Program-made: the position numbers and the translations under genes | The notes under the pieces: generated by a model | Databases searched by the model: none | The model's input: only the letters and a program-made list of their open reading frames with translations | What the model was told of the DNA's origin: nothing | Shown: positions 50,791 to 61,284 of the stretch, piece by piece | Position numbering within the stretch: position 1 is the stretch's first letter | Layout: every line of letters starts with the position of its first letter | Assembly: GCF_905404315.1 (NCBI RefSeq) | Contig: NC_066267.1 | Coordinates: 4,664,501-4,728,500, forward strand | DNA from: Leptidea sinapis | Lineage: Eukaryota; Arthropoda; Insecta; Lepidoptera; Pieridae | Reading direction: 5' to 3' | Length of the DNA stretch: 64,000 bases

Positions 50791-51284
50791 AGAACTGTTG
50801 TTTACATATTTAGAAATCATTTATGTATGAAATAACACTCCCTTAAAAATATAATACTTTAATGTAAGTGGACTTCGTATTACTCACACTCCACAATGTA
50901 GTCAGGTTAAGTCCGGAGAGTCTTGTTCAAATTACAACGTACAGGTCATATATTCTTGAAGCTACAATTTTCTTCTCAGACATTGAGTATTTATTGCTCT
51001 ATATAATAACTACGTTCATGTAATATACTGCTGTTAAACTAAGAAATATGACGATAAATTCACTATTATTTTATACATCGGGGTGCAGCTATGTGCGAAA
51101 TTATAGCTTAGAAGTATTAATTTAACTTCATTTATGTATAACACCGCAATTTAAGTCGTATACAACATCAGAAGATAGTTAAAGCAGTGTCGATCGCTTA
51201 TCACAAAAGAAGACAAATAACCCTTTAGAATAGTCCCCGTTATTAGTTTTATTTTAATTTGCGTGCAACTAACTGCGGTATTTA
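50791..51284. other. Unassigned DNA
   Basis: Nothing recognised. Confidence 0.3.
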
Positions 51285-51316
51285 GTTCGCAGCGGAGACT
51301 AATTCTTAATCTAAGT
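51285..51316 (-). repeat. Solo arm of the TIR element at 58281-58729
   Basis: TCGCAGCGGAGACTAATTC, TTAATCTAAG match the right arm of that element (GCGCAGCGGAGACCAATCC, TTAATCTAAG). Confidence 0.5.
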
Positions 51317-52639
51317 TGGTGCATATTGTTGTTGGAGAGTAAGAATAGGTCTAAGATTTGTAACTGACAGACTTTGGATTATAATAAATTCAATAAAGCT
51401 TTATAAGACTGGGTGTCAAAATATAATATGAGCCAATAGATTTTGCTGTCGACACTTTTATAATGTCTCATGTTGGGATGTAATTGACCACTTCTTGAGG
51501 TAGTGTTTAGTTACATTAACGCTAGGAGTCCCGGATTTCAACTCAGGTTACAGACGTGGATATAATATGAATGAATGAATGAAAAAAAACATGTTTGCAA
51601 TGCAATTCACACGTGATAAAAGTGAAACCTTCAAAATTTTGGCTTCGAGATGGTCAGCACTTGTATAATAATTTTAAGACGTGCATGCACCTCTAAACTG
51701 CATATGAAGTCCTAGTATATGTTGCTAGGGTGACACATAATTTGAACCGCTATGAAAGATATTACTATCACCGCTACCATATTTATGTTCTCCTGGTGTC
51801 TAGGTAGTAATATGTCTTGCGTATTAAGGTATACTTGCCTCATACATATGACAATCTCTTCTTCAACTATGACCTCCTGGTACCAAAACACTGTATAATG
51901 CTTCCAATATCATTCTCTCGCCGGCTGAATCCTATAAATACCTGTTTGTGTCTCTATCGTCTCGCTTTTTCGTTTCATCGAGTTTGAAAATCACAACGAT
52001 TCTGAAGAAGTTTCAAGAAAATGCAAGTAGTTTTTAATAACTCCCAATAAATATGCATACCACACTAGTTTTGAATGGGATCCAATCTCTACAGTCCCTT
52101 ATAATTTGAACCCAATAATTTTTCCAGGGCTCATTACCTGTAGGAAACCTAAAAAAATAAAGAAATCTCTACCTCTTGAAACAGATAATGATTTATCTAA
52201 TTAGAACATCATTAAATGGATTACCCACTTCTGTCATTATCATGCGTAGCGCGAAATTTGAGTTCCAGTTATCGAATTTGTTCGTATTATAAAAATTAAA
52301 AATAAACCTACCTGTTAAAGGTAATTCCTTGACACTTGTTATGTTCCGTAGTATTTATTGGTTTTAAAAGTTTTCACAACGCACGATGGCTTTTTAAAAT
52401 ATTTTATTGAGACGTAAACTAATCTGTCACAGACGATGACAATTCTTGTAATGGCGGCCTATCGGCCTGTAGAAGTGTAAGTGTGTGCGTGGAGCTATGT
52501 ATTTACACGTTTATCGACTTGTTTTGGTGTTACACTGTTATGTAAGATGACACGGAGTCCTTATTTTTTACTAGTCCGTGTTTATACCCATCCATGCCTA
52601 ACGCCGCGGCCGCTAAAGAAGTCACTTCAAAGCTGAAAA
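51317..52639. other. Unassigned DNA, 1.3 kb
   Basis: Nothing recognised; includes a short ATGA tract (about 51568-51583). Confidence 0.35.
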
Positions 52640-53040
52640 CACATTGGTATGAGGTGGCCGAGTATTGTACCGGGAGCTCCATAGTGAGAGTCAACAACGG
52701 TTTTTTTTAAATAGAATAATCTATAATAATCACTAGGAGCTATGTCGAATGAAAATAGAGGGTGCTCTAGTATTTATATGCCAGTATCTCAATTCCCAAT
52801 CATAGCAAGCTCGGCCCTCTGAGCCGGTGCATTATCTTAATGGAACAAAATTTCCTCGTCGTTTCGCACGTGTTTTAAAAATTTGTTCTAAAAATAAAGA
52901 GCCAGTAACGATAGCTCTATGTTCGAGACATTTGATGATGATTTTTCAATTACTATTCCACTATAACATAAAATAGAGGGTTACCGGTCGAACAAATCAC
53001 CAAAAATATTGTATGGTAGGAGATTATGGTCGACATTCCG
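52640..53040 (-). pseudogene. mariner transposase relic (central DDE part)
   Basis: Minus reading: NDEEILFH, stop, DNAPAQRAELAMIGN, stop, DTGI, stop, ILEHPLFSFDIAPSDYYRLF. The second Asp (DNAP) and third Asp (APSDY) are recognisable with DD34D spacing. In-frame stops show it is old. A different mariner lineage from elements 1-3 (DNAPAQ...ILEHP). No ends were found. Confidence 0.65.
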
Positions 53041-53074
53041 ACGAAAATACAACAGAATACTTCTACAAAGAGGA

Positions 53075-53350
53075 TGTAAATACTACGTAATAAGAGACGG
53101 GACTGCCTGAGCAAAAATTGAAATTTAGTTTAGTATGAAACGTGCAGTGATTTGACATAAGTTTGAAACAGTAATTACAATAAGGCGACACAGTATAATC
53201 TGGCTAAGTTTGCAGGCGAACAGTTGCTTAAAACGTTGTTGATTTCGGCTACCTCCGGGTTTTACAAGATTATAGCCGTTATCTGTAATTCTATCAATGA
53301 CTGCACGTTTCTTACAACCGAGTGAATCGCCTTTCTCTTAGAGAGTTTCG
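53075..53350 (-). repeat. Repeat A copy 4 (inverted)
   Basis: Minus-sense order as in copy 3: GAGGATGTAAATACTACGTA and AGAGACGGGACTGCCTGAGC at one end, AGTATGAAACGTGCAGTGAT and AATGACTGCACGTTTCTTAC as the inverted phrase pair, and AGGCGAACAGTTGCTTAAAA between them. Confidence 0.7.
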
Positions 53351-53519
53351 CTAGGCTGGACTTCAGCTTCTAAAAATAAAGAAATTCTAAGTCTTGCTTT
53401 CTTTAACTCTTCAATCTCACTGTCATTATGTATTGAACGCCCTTTGTATAAGAAACCACTCTCGGTTAAATGTTTTCATCATGTAAGTTTCAGTAAAATT
53501 AAGTGTAATAAAGTTAAAA

Positions 53520-53640
53520 TAGGCTTTATTCCATATAGGTTTCATAACAACTTACCTAAAGTTCGTAGTGGAGTACAAATCCTTGAGAACTTAGCATTTG
53601 TATTGCTCACTACAGGCAGATAACTAACTAGAGATACCAT
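53520..53640. repeat. Repeat H copy 2
   Basis: AATAGGCTTTATTCC, AAGTTCGTAGTGG, AGTACAAATCCTTGAGAACT and TAGCATTTGTATTGCTCACT match 2921-3012. Confidence 0.6.
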
Positions 53641-53769
53641 CAGTTTTTACTACTTCGGATATTTATTTGTGATATAATTATTGATATCCACTGCTTTATA
53701 ATGACAAAATTAATTTATTGAATCCATATGATTGACGAAAGTGGGACTAACACAATGACACTTACACAT

Positions 53770-54058
53770 ATATATACAAAAAAAAATTATGGAACGTAAT
53801 AAAGAAATAAAAATGCGTACGGGCTATTAGGTGATCACCGCCGCCTTCTCTTGCAACACCAGAGAAATCACAGGAGCTTTGCTGGCATTTAAAGAAAGTG
53901 TACGGGCTCTTTTGAAGGTATCCATGTCGTATCGTCCCAGAAACACCGTAAGGGAAGCTCATTCCACAGCTTTGTTGTACGTGGGAGAAAGCTCCTTGAA
54001 AACCCCACTATGGAGGACCACTATACATCCAGATGGTGAGGATGATATCCTAATTTAA
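53770..54058 (-). mobile_element. JK LINE 3' end with ORF2 end
   Basis: Minus sense: CATCCTCACCATCTGGATGT, AGCTTTCTCCCACGTACAAC and GTGGAATGAGCTTCCCTTAC (the [17 protein letters not shown] frame), then CAAGAGAAGGCGGCGGTGAT and an A/T tail next to a short TATA tract (53765-53780). A frameshift separates the two halves. Confidence 0.7.
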
Positions 54059-54199
54059 ATCATTTAAAGAAAGGGAAGTTGTAATTGCCATGCAGCTATG
54101 ACATACTAAAACATTCAAAGTGTATAAAGAGAATCTTAGAGAGAAAAGTGTGAACTTTCTTTCTGCTCTATGTCCTGTGATTGATAGAAGCAGGACAGG

Positions 54200-54345
54200 C
54201 TCTTATAAATACATGGTTACCCAAGTACTCGTTGTCGTCTAGTTAAACGCAACGAACTTAGGTCTTACCTTGAGCCCAGTTTGCTTCAGTTACCAAATCA
54301 CAAGTTAAAGCAAACAGTAATGGTACTTAATATACCAACTACGGT
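54200..54345 (+). repeat. Repeat K copy 2 (uninterrupted)
   Basis: ATGGTTACCCAAGTACTCGT, GTCGTCTAGTTAAACGCAAC, CTTGAGCCCAGTTTGC, TTCAGTTACCAAATCACAAG and TTAAAGCAAACAGTA align with both flanks of the Tc1-like insertion at 3.9-5.0 kb, with TTCAGTTAC where that copy has the TA target. Confidence 0.65.
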
Positions 54346-54949
54346 GATCTGGTTCGAATGAGTGAAGGATACTTGTGAAAATATAACTATCAAAATGATT
54401 TGGTTGTGCTGGAAAGAAGTAGTACTTATAAACAATAAACAATTTATTGAAGACGTGTATTGGTTTTGCCATTAGACGCACTTTTAACAGCATTTTAAGA
54501 ATCAAACTTAACTAAGAAAAATAATATTATTTTAACCGGCTACGTGAATAAAAATAAAAAATAAATTGTTCGCGATGAACAAAAGAAAATTGGATATCTT
54601 CTCACTGATTAATTCTGTCTTCACAATATTACAATTATAGTTTCTAGTCATGGGTGTCGTGTGTAAGTAGTTGAAGTAGAATTATTAATGAAGGTTTTTA
54701 TTTGACAGTTAGATGAAAGATGAAGTATGATAGACAGAGTATGTGATGATGCTTTCACGAAGGCTCGATATAATATTATAACTAAATATAAAACGGTTGA
54801 ATTTATTTAATCTGCCGTCGACAATATATTTTAAAACATATTATATTGAAGTTACACAAACTTTTAAAACTATATTTTGATAACAATATAATACATTATA
54901 CTCGCATCATATAAAATAATACTGAATTTTGTTATTAAGTTTATTAAGT
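54346..54949. other. Unassigned DNA
   Basis: Nothing recognised. Confidence 0.3.
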
Positions 54950-55430
54950 GAATTTGCTAGAAACTATCATAACCATAATATTAACACCAGGAATAGGCAA
55001 AAGCTTATAATGCCTACTACCCGGCTAAGTCGAGTTAGTAAGTCTATTGTGGGGCGATGTAATATGCTTTTACAACAAGATCCCAGGAAATGTTCAAAAC
55101 AAAAGTAATGCGTTAATCAAAATATTGTTAAAAAATGTTTGTGTGGTAAAGGTTACTATAACATAAATGACTTTCTTAATGATACCACAGATTTGGAAAG
55201 GAGCCTCAGGCCATAAATAATAAGTTAAATAGTACAACATTACTTTGTAAACATATTTTTTGGTGAAAAAAAAAGCCCGCTGAGTTTGTTTCGCCCATTC
55301 TTCTCAGGCCTGAGGCATTCATTTTGGAACGGGTGGTAGTTTTTTTGACTTTGAATAAGTGATGTCACATCCTATTTTGAATTTGAATATGAATATATTT
55401 CATTTCATTTCATTAAACACTTTAAAATAT
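54950..55430 (+). mobile_element. ZN LINE 3' part with complete 3' end
   Basis: Coding remnant EFARNYHNHNINTRNRQKLI, MPTTRLSRVSKSIVGRCNML, then after a frame change KKCLCGKGYYNINDFLNDTT, DLE. The 3' UTR AAGCCCGCTGAGTTTGTTTC, ATTCTTCTCAGGCCTGAGGC, GGGTGGTAGTTTTTTTGACT and TGATGTCACATCCTATTTTG ends in (ATTTC)n-like TTTCATTTCATTTCATT. It supplies the tail missing from the 23.3 kb copy. Confidence 0.75.
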
Positions 55431-55787
55431 TACAAGAAATATTTATTTATTTTCAGTAACCTTATTCCGAATAAAGATTCTTGTTGTTGAAAGGTATTTT
55501 ATCGTATAATACGTAGCCTGTAGCAATACCGCCCCTACAAAATATAATTATAACTCCACAGGCCCAAATTAACTTTTCTATAAATTTAAAAATTCATTCC
55601 GTAGCCTGAAGTTAAATTTTCATTAAGAGGATGAATCCTCTTCCGTTTAATCCGAAACTTTTCATATAATATCAATAACTCAACTCAACGTTCAATGTCC
55701 GAATGTATACATAATAATATATACAATATAAGATTTTCAGAAATTGGAGGAATAGTATATTAATAAAGTAGTATATATATATATATA
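55431..55787. other. Unassigned AT-rich DNA
   Basis: Nothing recognised; ends in a (TA)n tract, the target of the next element. Confidence 0.3.
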
Positions 55788-55984
55788 CTAGCTGAGACGG
55801 CAAACGTTGTTTCACCATATAATAAATTTTTAGTGTTCGACGGTTTTTTCTCCGACATATACAACTACTATGAAAAAGTATTTTAATTTTTTTGGTAAAA
55901 TATATTGTTTAAATATGACACTCATTAAAAATTGAATTTCTATTGGTAACAGAATTTTCAAAATCGATTTAGTAGATCCAGAGG

Positions 55985-56095
55985 TAAAGGCCGGCACCGC
56001 TCTTGTGATTCCTCTGGTGTTGCAAGAGAGAGCGGCGGTGATCACTTAACACAAGGCGGCGCGTACGCTCTTTAGTCCTCTTTTCCATAAAAATG
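55985..56095 (+). mobile_element. JK LINE 3' UTR copy nested in the Helitron
   Basis: AAAGGCCGGCACCGCTCTTG, TTCCTCTGGTGTTGCAAGAG, GGCGGTGATCACTTAACAC and GTACGCTC, ending TTCCATAAAAA. About 110 bp, 3' UTR only. Confidence 0.7.
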
Positions 56096-56189
56096 ATTAC
56101 CCTCTAGAAAATTGTGTTAATGATTTTAAATGTATGTAAGTATTTTCTTTTTTCGTCAATGTTTAAATGATTTTATATTATTCTGCGAT

Positions 56190-56400
56190 TCGGGACGAAT
56201 CCAACAAATTTAAAATCGTGAAGCTGAGTCCAGCCGTTCTCGAGATATAAGTGTGTCACGTAGAGTTGGTCGTAGGAAAAACATGGCATGCCCAAATGTA
56301 TGCCTGCTTCTTTTAAGGTTTGACCCTGCGATTTGTTGAAAGTCATTGAAATTGCAAATAGGAACTGCAGGTGTTTATAATTAATACCCCTCCACCAGCA
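56190..56400 (-). pseudogene. Helitron PIF1-type helicase C-terminal fragment
   Basis: Within the 112 aa open frame 56173-56511, the part LQFLFAISMTFNKSQGQTLK, EAGIHLGMPCFSYDQLYVTH matches the last conserved motifs of Helitron/PIF1 helicases (A-T-NKSQGQT-, GxxL-xxxFxHGQLYV). Upstream residues (DDDDQQPSARYCGAVRWQAV) are not family-like. The Rep nuclease and the rest of the helicase are absent. Confidence 0.7.
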
Positions 56401-56649
56401 GCCGTCCGGGCGCTCGCAAGCCCGTCCCACCGCCTGCCACCGGACCGCACCACAATATCGCGCACTCGGTTGTTGGTCGTCATCGTCGTAACTATTCAAA
56501 TATTTGTTCAAATAATGTAGTATATACAGAGATTATCTACTTTAAATATCTGTTTTGTTTAATATATATTATCTTAAAGTTTCAATAAAATCCATTTAGT
56601 AGATTTCGCGTGAAAGAGCAACAAATATACAACTATTCATCCAGACGCC

Positions 56650-56835
56650 CATACATTCTTACAAATTTCGTATTTATAATATTAGTAGATACTTCTTTAG
56701 AAAGCCAGAAGGTAGGGCTGAGATTTACAAAGGTCGATACGAACAGATATTCATACATTCTTACAAACTTGCGTATTTATATTATTAGTAGATACTTCTT
56801 TGGACAGACAGAAGGTAGGGCTGAGATTTTCACAG
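56650..56835. repeat. Tandem duplication, period 102 bp
   Basis: CATACATTCTTACAAATTTC, GTATTTATAATATTAGTAGA, TACTTCTTTAGAAAG and CAGAAGGTAGGGCTGAGATT recur from 56752 as CATACATTCTTACAAACTTG, GTATTTATATTATTAGTAGA, TACTTCTTTGGACAG and CAGAAGGTAGGGCTGAGATT. It duplicates the Helitron 5' region. Confidence 0.75.
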
Positions 56836-56989
56836 GGTTATAAGGTTTAGTATGTAGCGATGAACCTATTTATTATGTCTGACCTAAATGACTTGTCGGT
56901 CTCATTCTTTGCCTCAGTTGGAAACGACGTCCGTCACACACGATTGATTTAATATGAATGACGCTATGCTGGGCTATGTTCTTGTGGTG

Positions 56990-57475
56990 TTTTACTTTCC
57001 TGCGGAAACCCGTCACTTTTTTCCAGGATGAAAGGTATCCAAGGTGTTAACCGGCAATATAATTTACTTTAGGGTTTAAATCATCTCACGGGAACTTTTT
57101 AATTTTCTGGAATGAAAAGTATTTAAAGTGTTCACGGGCAATTTAAGGTATCAACATGGTAAATTTTATTAAATTATGAGCATAAGTTGTTGTGTACTAC
57201 GCTAGTAAGTAGAGGTTTTTAACTGTCCCACGGAAATTCTATAATTTTCCGGGATGAAAAGTATCTAGGATTTTGATCGGCAATATAAGGTATCAACACA
57301 CCAAATGTTATTAAATTATGTGCATAGGTTGTTCTGTACTACGTTATTTGAGTAAGTAGACGTTTTTAACTGTCCCACGGGAACTGTTTAATTTTCCTGG
57401 GTGAAAAGTATCTAAGATGTTGTCCGGGGATATAAGGTATCATCATGCAAAAATTCAACTGTATCGGTCCAATAG
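56990..57475 (+). repeat. Tandem array, about 148 bp period, three to four units
   Basis: Units share CCCACGGGAAC, TTTAATTTTCC, GGATGAAAAGTATCTA, CAATATAAGGTATCAACA, TTATTAAATTATG, GCATAAGTTGTTGTGTACTA and CGTTTTTAACTGTCCC. Unit starts lie near 57078, 57227 and 57376, with a partial diverged unit from 56990. The array ends in CCAATAGTTTCAGAGCCCGT and ACAGACAAACAGACAGACAG, the phrasing usual inside insect Helitrons. Confidence 0.7.
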
Positions 57476-57756
57476 TTTCAGAGCCCGTACAAACAGACAA
57501 ACAGACAGACAGAGAAACAAAAAACTCCAAAAAACTGGACTTGTTCTATTTAAACTTGGTATAAATAACGATCAAATAGTACATAACCCGCATGACGACA
57601 CTTTTGCTATTAATAATTTATAGGCGTTAAAAGTGTGTTTAGTTTATTTTTCCCTAATTATGTACTCACCTACATTTTATTACACACTATTATTTGCTTA
57701 ATTTTTATTTCAATAGAACAATAATCGTGCGATTGATATACTTCTGAAAAAAGACA
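57476..57756. other. Unassigned DNA
   Basis: The 5' part is the CAGACA-rich end of the preceding array; the rest is not recognised. Confidence 0.3.
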
Positions 57757-57930
57757 ATGTTAGTTCTCTGGAAGCTCGCGAGTGGCGCTTCAAAAAGGCA
57801 CCAAAAATTGCTGTCAAACATTTTGATGAGCCAGTCCGCTGGTATTTATACAGGTCAGTGTTTTCGACAGTCGATGACGCAACTCTAGCACCGATTCTTG
57901 TTTTATGTAAAGAATTGGCAAGTCTCAAGG
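57757..57930. repeat. Repeat M copy 2
   Basis: TGTTAGTTCTCTGGAAGCTC, GCGAGTGGCGCTTCAAAAAG and GCACCAAAAATTG match 9197-9250. The extension ATTTTGATGAGCCAGTCCGC is found only here. Confidence 0.5.
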
Positions 57931-58280
57931 TTGGCTCCTAAGGGGGAAAACTCTTCAACTAATAACAGCGCAGATATTTTTCATAACCCTCTCTATCAAA
58001 TGAAAAGGTTTAGGGGTTGGGAAGAAGGAACACAAAAATGTATTTCAAATACTAGATATTATGCATTTTTTAATTTTATACGCTAGCTAACAAAATTGGC
58101 GAAAACGGGTTTGGATTAAATTATTTATTGTAACTTTTACGGGTGTGACAATTCTAGAAATGTTAAATAAAAACTGGTTTTCAAAGCATTTATTGCTAAT
58201 GCAGAGTTTTATTACAAATATATTTAAGCAAACAAATTAAGTTAATTTTTAAGTTCTTATTGAAAACACAATGTTACGGG
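57931..58280. other. Unassigned DNA
   Basis: Nothing recognised. Confidence 0.3.
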
Positions 58281-58729
58281 CTTAGATTAAGGATTGGTCT
58301 TCGCTGCGCTCCAGCTAGATATCTTACTACCTAAGAACAATAGCTATTTTATTACGGGAACTATTAGATGCTTGTGTCTGTGGCATCTTAACACTCAATG
58401 GCATATTTCAAATTTTGTAACAAACGTTCGTGTTATTATACAAAATAAATAAAATACAAAATACTTACTGACGCATAAATTAAAATTATGTGCTCCTCGT
58501 GTCTTTCTTATTTCTTGTAGTATTATTTTTACTAAGTTCAACTCCGCAACCCGGGATTTTAATTTTCAATTATAAGCTAAGTTTAACAGAACATGTGGCA
58601 CTTCAACGTCACACATTGTTCGAGATAGGGTTGAGTACGCCCACTTGTGCATAGTATTAGTTGCCGCACATTGCGTCTTCGCCTGCGGTGTCTAGTTGGA
58701 GCGCAGCGGAGACCAATCCTTAATCTAAG
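58281..58729. mobile_element. TIR element, 449 bp, about 37 bp inverted ends
   Basis: Left CTTAGATTAAGGATTGGTCT, TCGCTGCGCTCCAGCTAG; right, minus-read, CTTAGATTAAGGATTGGTCT, CCGCTGCGCTCCAACTAG. The interior is AT-rich and non-coding. A third, solo arm lies at 51285. The target duplication is not evident. Confidence 0.65.
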
Positions 58730-59164
58730 GTTATAAGTGTTTGACAATCTAGAGGACAGAGAACTATGTAATAATTGACATCAGTGAAGAGCCAGACAGT
58801 GATAAATAAACAGAGCCTTTCAAATATTTGGATTTCTCAGTATTTCGAGGGTCTGTGAAGGCTTTTACAGCGCATCGTGTTTCCATTCGCTTGTAACTAA
58901 ATATTGTATTTCGCGCATTTGACGAACGGAGTGAATACGTAGGCTTAAAGTAGGCAGGTATGTTAAACATTCAGGATTGTACTAAAATTACATCTCGTGT
59001 GTCACGCCCTTTATACAAATTGAAAATGGATCATTGTAAATGTTTCAACTTCGGAAATTATATTAAATTTTCTTAATTTTAAGCGTATTTTGTTATTTTT
59101 TGCACCCTTAATGATATATCAATTAGATACGATAATTGGCTCACAATAAAAATCGATTTATACA
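58730..59164. other. Unassigned DNA
   Basis: Nothing recognised. Confidence 0.3.
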
Positions 59165-59501
59165 TCTATACTAATATATGCAGTGTTTGTTTGTTTGTTT
59201 GAACGCGCTAATCTCTGGTACTACTGATCCGATTTGAATGATTCTTTCAGTGTTGGGTAGTCCATTTATCGAGGAAGGCTATAGGCTATTTTATTTTTCA
59301 AAATTAGGGATCCGTAATAAAATTGCTATTTTGTAACACAAGGTGTAAAATCGAAATCCTATTTTTGCGTGCGCTGCAAAAACTATTGACAATAGAACAA
59401 AATGATGTACAGGCTATAATATAGGCAATATTTTATTACTTATAAAACTATCGCGTGAATTATACTTTATATGGCAAAACAACGTTTGCCGGGTCAGCTA
59501 G
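59165..59501 (+). mobile_element. Non-autonomous Helitron, 337 bp
   Basis: Starts TC after A (59164), TCTATACTAATATATGCAGT, and ends GGCAAAACAACGTTTGCCGG, GTCAGCTAG before T (59502): 5'-TC, 3'-CTAG, inserted between A and T without duplication, as Helitrons do. The interior phrases GAACGCGCTAATCTCTGGTA and TCGAGGAAGGCTATAGGCTA are familiar insect Helitron sequence. Non-coding. Confidence 0.8.
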
Positions 59502-59884
59502 TTATATTATAAACCTCAACAAGATGTAACAAATGAAGTCGTAAATAAAAACTCGATAAGTAAAATTCTTTGGTTATTGAAAGAAGAAATCATGAATCTA
59601 ACCTCGATCGTGTCTGTGTTTTTAATACGAAAACAACTCAAAATAAGATTCGATTATCAACAATTTAGCGTTGTGTTAGCATGTTTAGATGAGTTAATTT
59701 AAGACTTGTAATTTGTTACAGAAATATGTAGTGAGAAAACTGTAGGCTCGCGTAAATATATTTTAGTTTGTATTATTGTATAATATGTCTAACTATGGAC
59801 GTGAGAACATAATTAATATGCTATTCATCATATTAACATATGATGGAAAACATGTGCTTCAATGTTAAACTTTTTAGTGAAGAG
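59502..59884. other. Unassigned DNA
   Basis: Nothing recognised. Confidence 0.3.
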
Positions 59885-59965
59885 GAGGACCAAAAAAGCG
59901 TACGGGTCACCTGATCTTAAGTGTACACCGCCACTCACATTCTTCTACAACACCAGATAACAAAA
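59885..59965 (-). mobile_element. JK LINE 3' UTR scrap
   Basis: Reverse-sense GAGGACCAAAAAAGCGTACG, GGTCACCTGATCTTAAGTGT, ACACCGCCACTCACATTCTT and CTACAACACCAGA. Diverged; the poly-A end is partly lost. Confidence 0.6.
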
Positions 59966-60019
59966 AAACCTATTTTTGACTATACATTCATGAAAGAATT
60001 AGGATATTCTCGCCATCAG

Positions 60020-60190
60020 ACTCGGTTTGCATTTTTAACTGACTTCAAAAAAGAGGAGGTTCTCAATTTATCGGTATTTTTTTTTATGTTTGTTACCTCA
60101 GAATTTTCGACTTTGTGAACCGATTTTGATAATTCTTTTTTTAATTTGAAAGTTGGTGCTTCTTGTGTGGTCCCATTTCAATAGCATGGC
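60020..60190. repeat. End of the TIR-type repeat also seen at 17455-17575
   Basis: TTTTTAACTGACTTCAAAAA, AGAGGAGGTTCTCAATTTAT, ATGTTTGTTACCTCAGAATT and GTGAACCGATTTTGATAATT. Inverted relative to the 17.5 kb copy. Confidence 0.5.
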
Positions 60191-60689
60191 AAAGTAATGG
60201 AACTCTTCAATTCTTAAGAGCAAATTAACAATACTCGGGCGAATCTTTTTTACGCTAACCGGATATTTGAGTCACCTACCGTAACGTCGTTATGGTCAAG
60301 TAATTGTCGTAGTCGAATATCAAAATCAATGGAACTCCTTAACGACATACAGTAAGGGTACGATCTGTGGCAGAATTTTTAACTGTCTTTATCAATTTGC
60401 AATGCGCTTACGTTCATTGTAACATTGCAAAATTTTTTAGTTCTACATATATTTAGACAAATAGTTTGTGTACTTCAGATTCACTAAAAATCTATTTCTA
60501 CTCATTTAAGGTTTTCCTTAACTTATTTATGTGTTACTTAGATGGGCGTAATAAAAGTCCTGAACGATCCTTCGGTTATTAAAGTCTAACAAAAACATTT
60601 ATTTGAACTTAGAATAAGAAAATATGAAATAGAGATTTTCTTTAATTCGAACTCTGTACAATAATTGGTAGACATAGTTGGATGGAGAC
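60191..60689. other. Unassigned DNA
   Basis: Nothing recognised. Confidence 0.3.
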
Positions 60690-60804
60690 ATTAGAACAAC
60701 CTGCGACCGTTTTAAATCGTCTGCTAATGAGAACTTTTGTTCAATTGGAAAATCTCTCAGTACTCTTTGTTATTTTCTAGTGAAATGCCGCTATAAACGC
60801 ATTT
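60690..60804. repeat. Repeat G copy 2
   Basis: CATTAGAACAACCTGCGACC, TCTGCTAATGAGAACTTTTG, TTCAATTGGAAAATCTCTC and TATTTTCTAGTGAAATGCCG match 11140-11242. An RTE insertion lies directly to the right. Confidence 0.6.
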
Positions 60805-60815
60805 TGATTCTTGCA

Positions 60816-61056
60816 TATATAAGGCAAGTGTGTGTGGGCAAGCCGGTCGCGGGAGACCTCGTAGAACATTCGTCGATCAAATTGGGGACGTTTTGAGAAA
60901 AGGAGAGGTCCGAAGCACCCGCAACCGGCGAGCATGTATGAAAAGAGTAATGAATGTAGAGGAAGCGCGTGAGGTTTGTAAGGATAGAAGCAAATGGCAT
61001 TCTATTGTCTCTGCCTACCCCGAGGGGAACAAGGCGTGAGTATGTGTGTGTGTGTG
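60816..61056 (+). mobile_element. Recent 5'-truncated LINE insertion (241 bp) with 11 bp target duplication
   Basis: Flanked by TGATTCTTGCA at 60805-60815 and 61057-61067. The 3' end is a TATGTGTG(TG)n tail after the ORF stop. Everything between is the ORF C-terminus and is open. The perfect duplication and intact frame mark it as the youngest insertion I can see in the window. Confidence 0.85.
60830..61039 (+). pseudogene. LINE endonuclease-reverse transcriptase C-terminus (69 aa)
   Basis: GRGRPRRTFVDQIGDVLRKG, EVRSTRNRRACMKRVMNVEE, AREVCKDRSKWHSIVSAYPE, GNKA, stop. This is the end of an insect endonuclease-RT polyprotein (RTE-like GRPRxxxxDQ motif, VxEAREVCxDRxKWxxxVxAYPxGxxA). The start codon is arbitrary because the piece is truncated. 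No damage is visible. Confidence 0.75.
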
Positions 61057-61284
61057 TGATTCTTGCAGGTTATAACTTTATTATAATGCTACTAATGAAG
61101 CTGTACCTTACTTGGATAACATAATATTCGCGCCTGTGGTATATTGTAACAATATTGACTATGTTATTTCGCAACTAGATATCAATGAATACACCCTAGG
61201 GGAAAAATTGTAAAAAAAGATGAGTTGGGTCAAATATTATGTTTAATAATATTATTCAGGAATCATAGGAGAGTTGCCAGTCTT

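Larger units (their letters stand above)
55788..56689 (-). mobile_element. Helitron copy carrying a helicase fragment
   Basis: The minus-strand 3' end reads CAACGTTTGCCGTCTCAGCT then CTAG, followed by T (55787), matching the CTRR-T Helitron end. The 5' end candidate is A|TC at 56688-56690 (TCTACTAATATTATAAATAC). A second copy of that 5' region lies 102 bp further (TC at 56791-56792), so the outer boundary may be 56792. It contains a helicase fragment and a nested JK tail. Confidence 0.65.
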
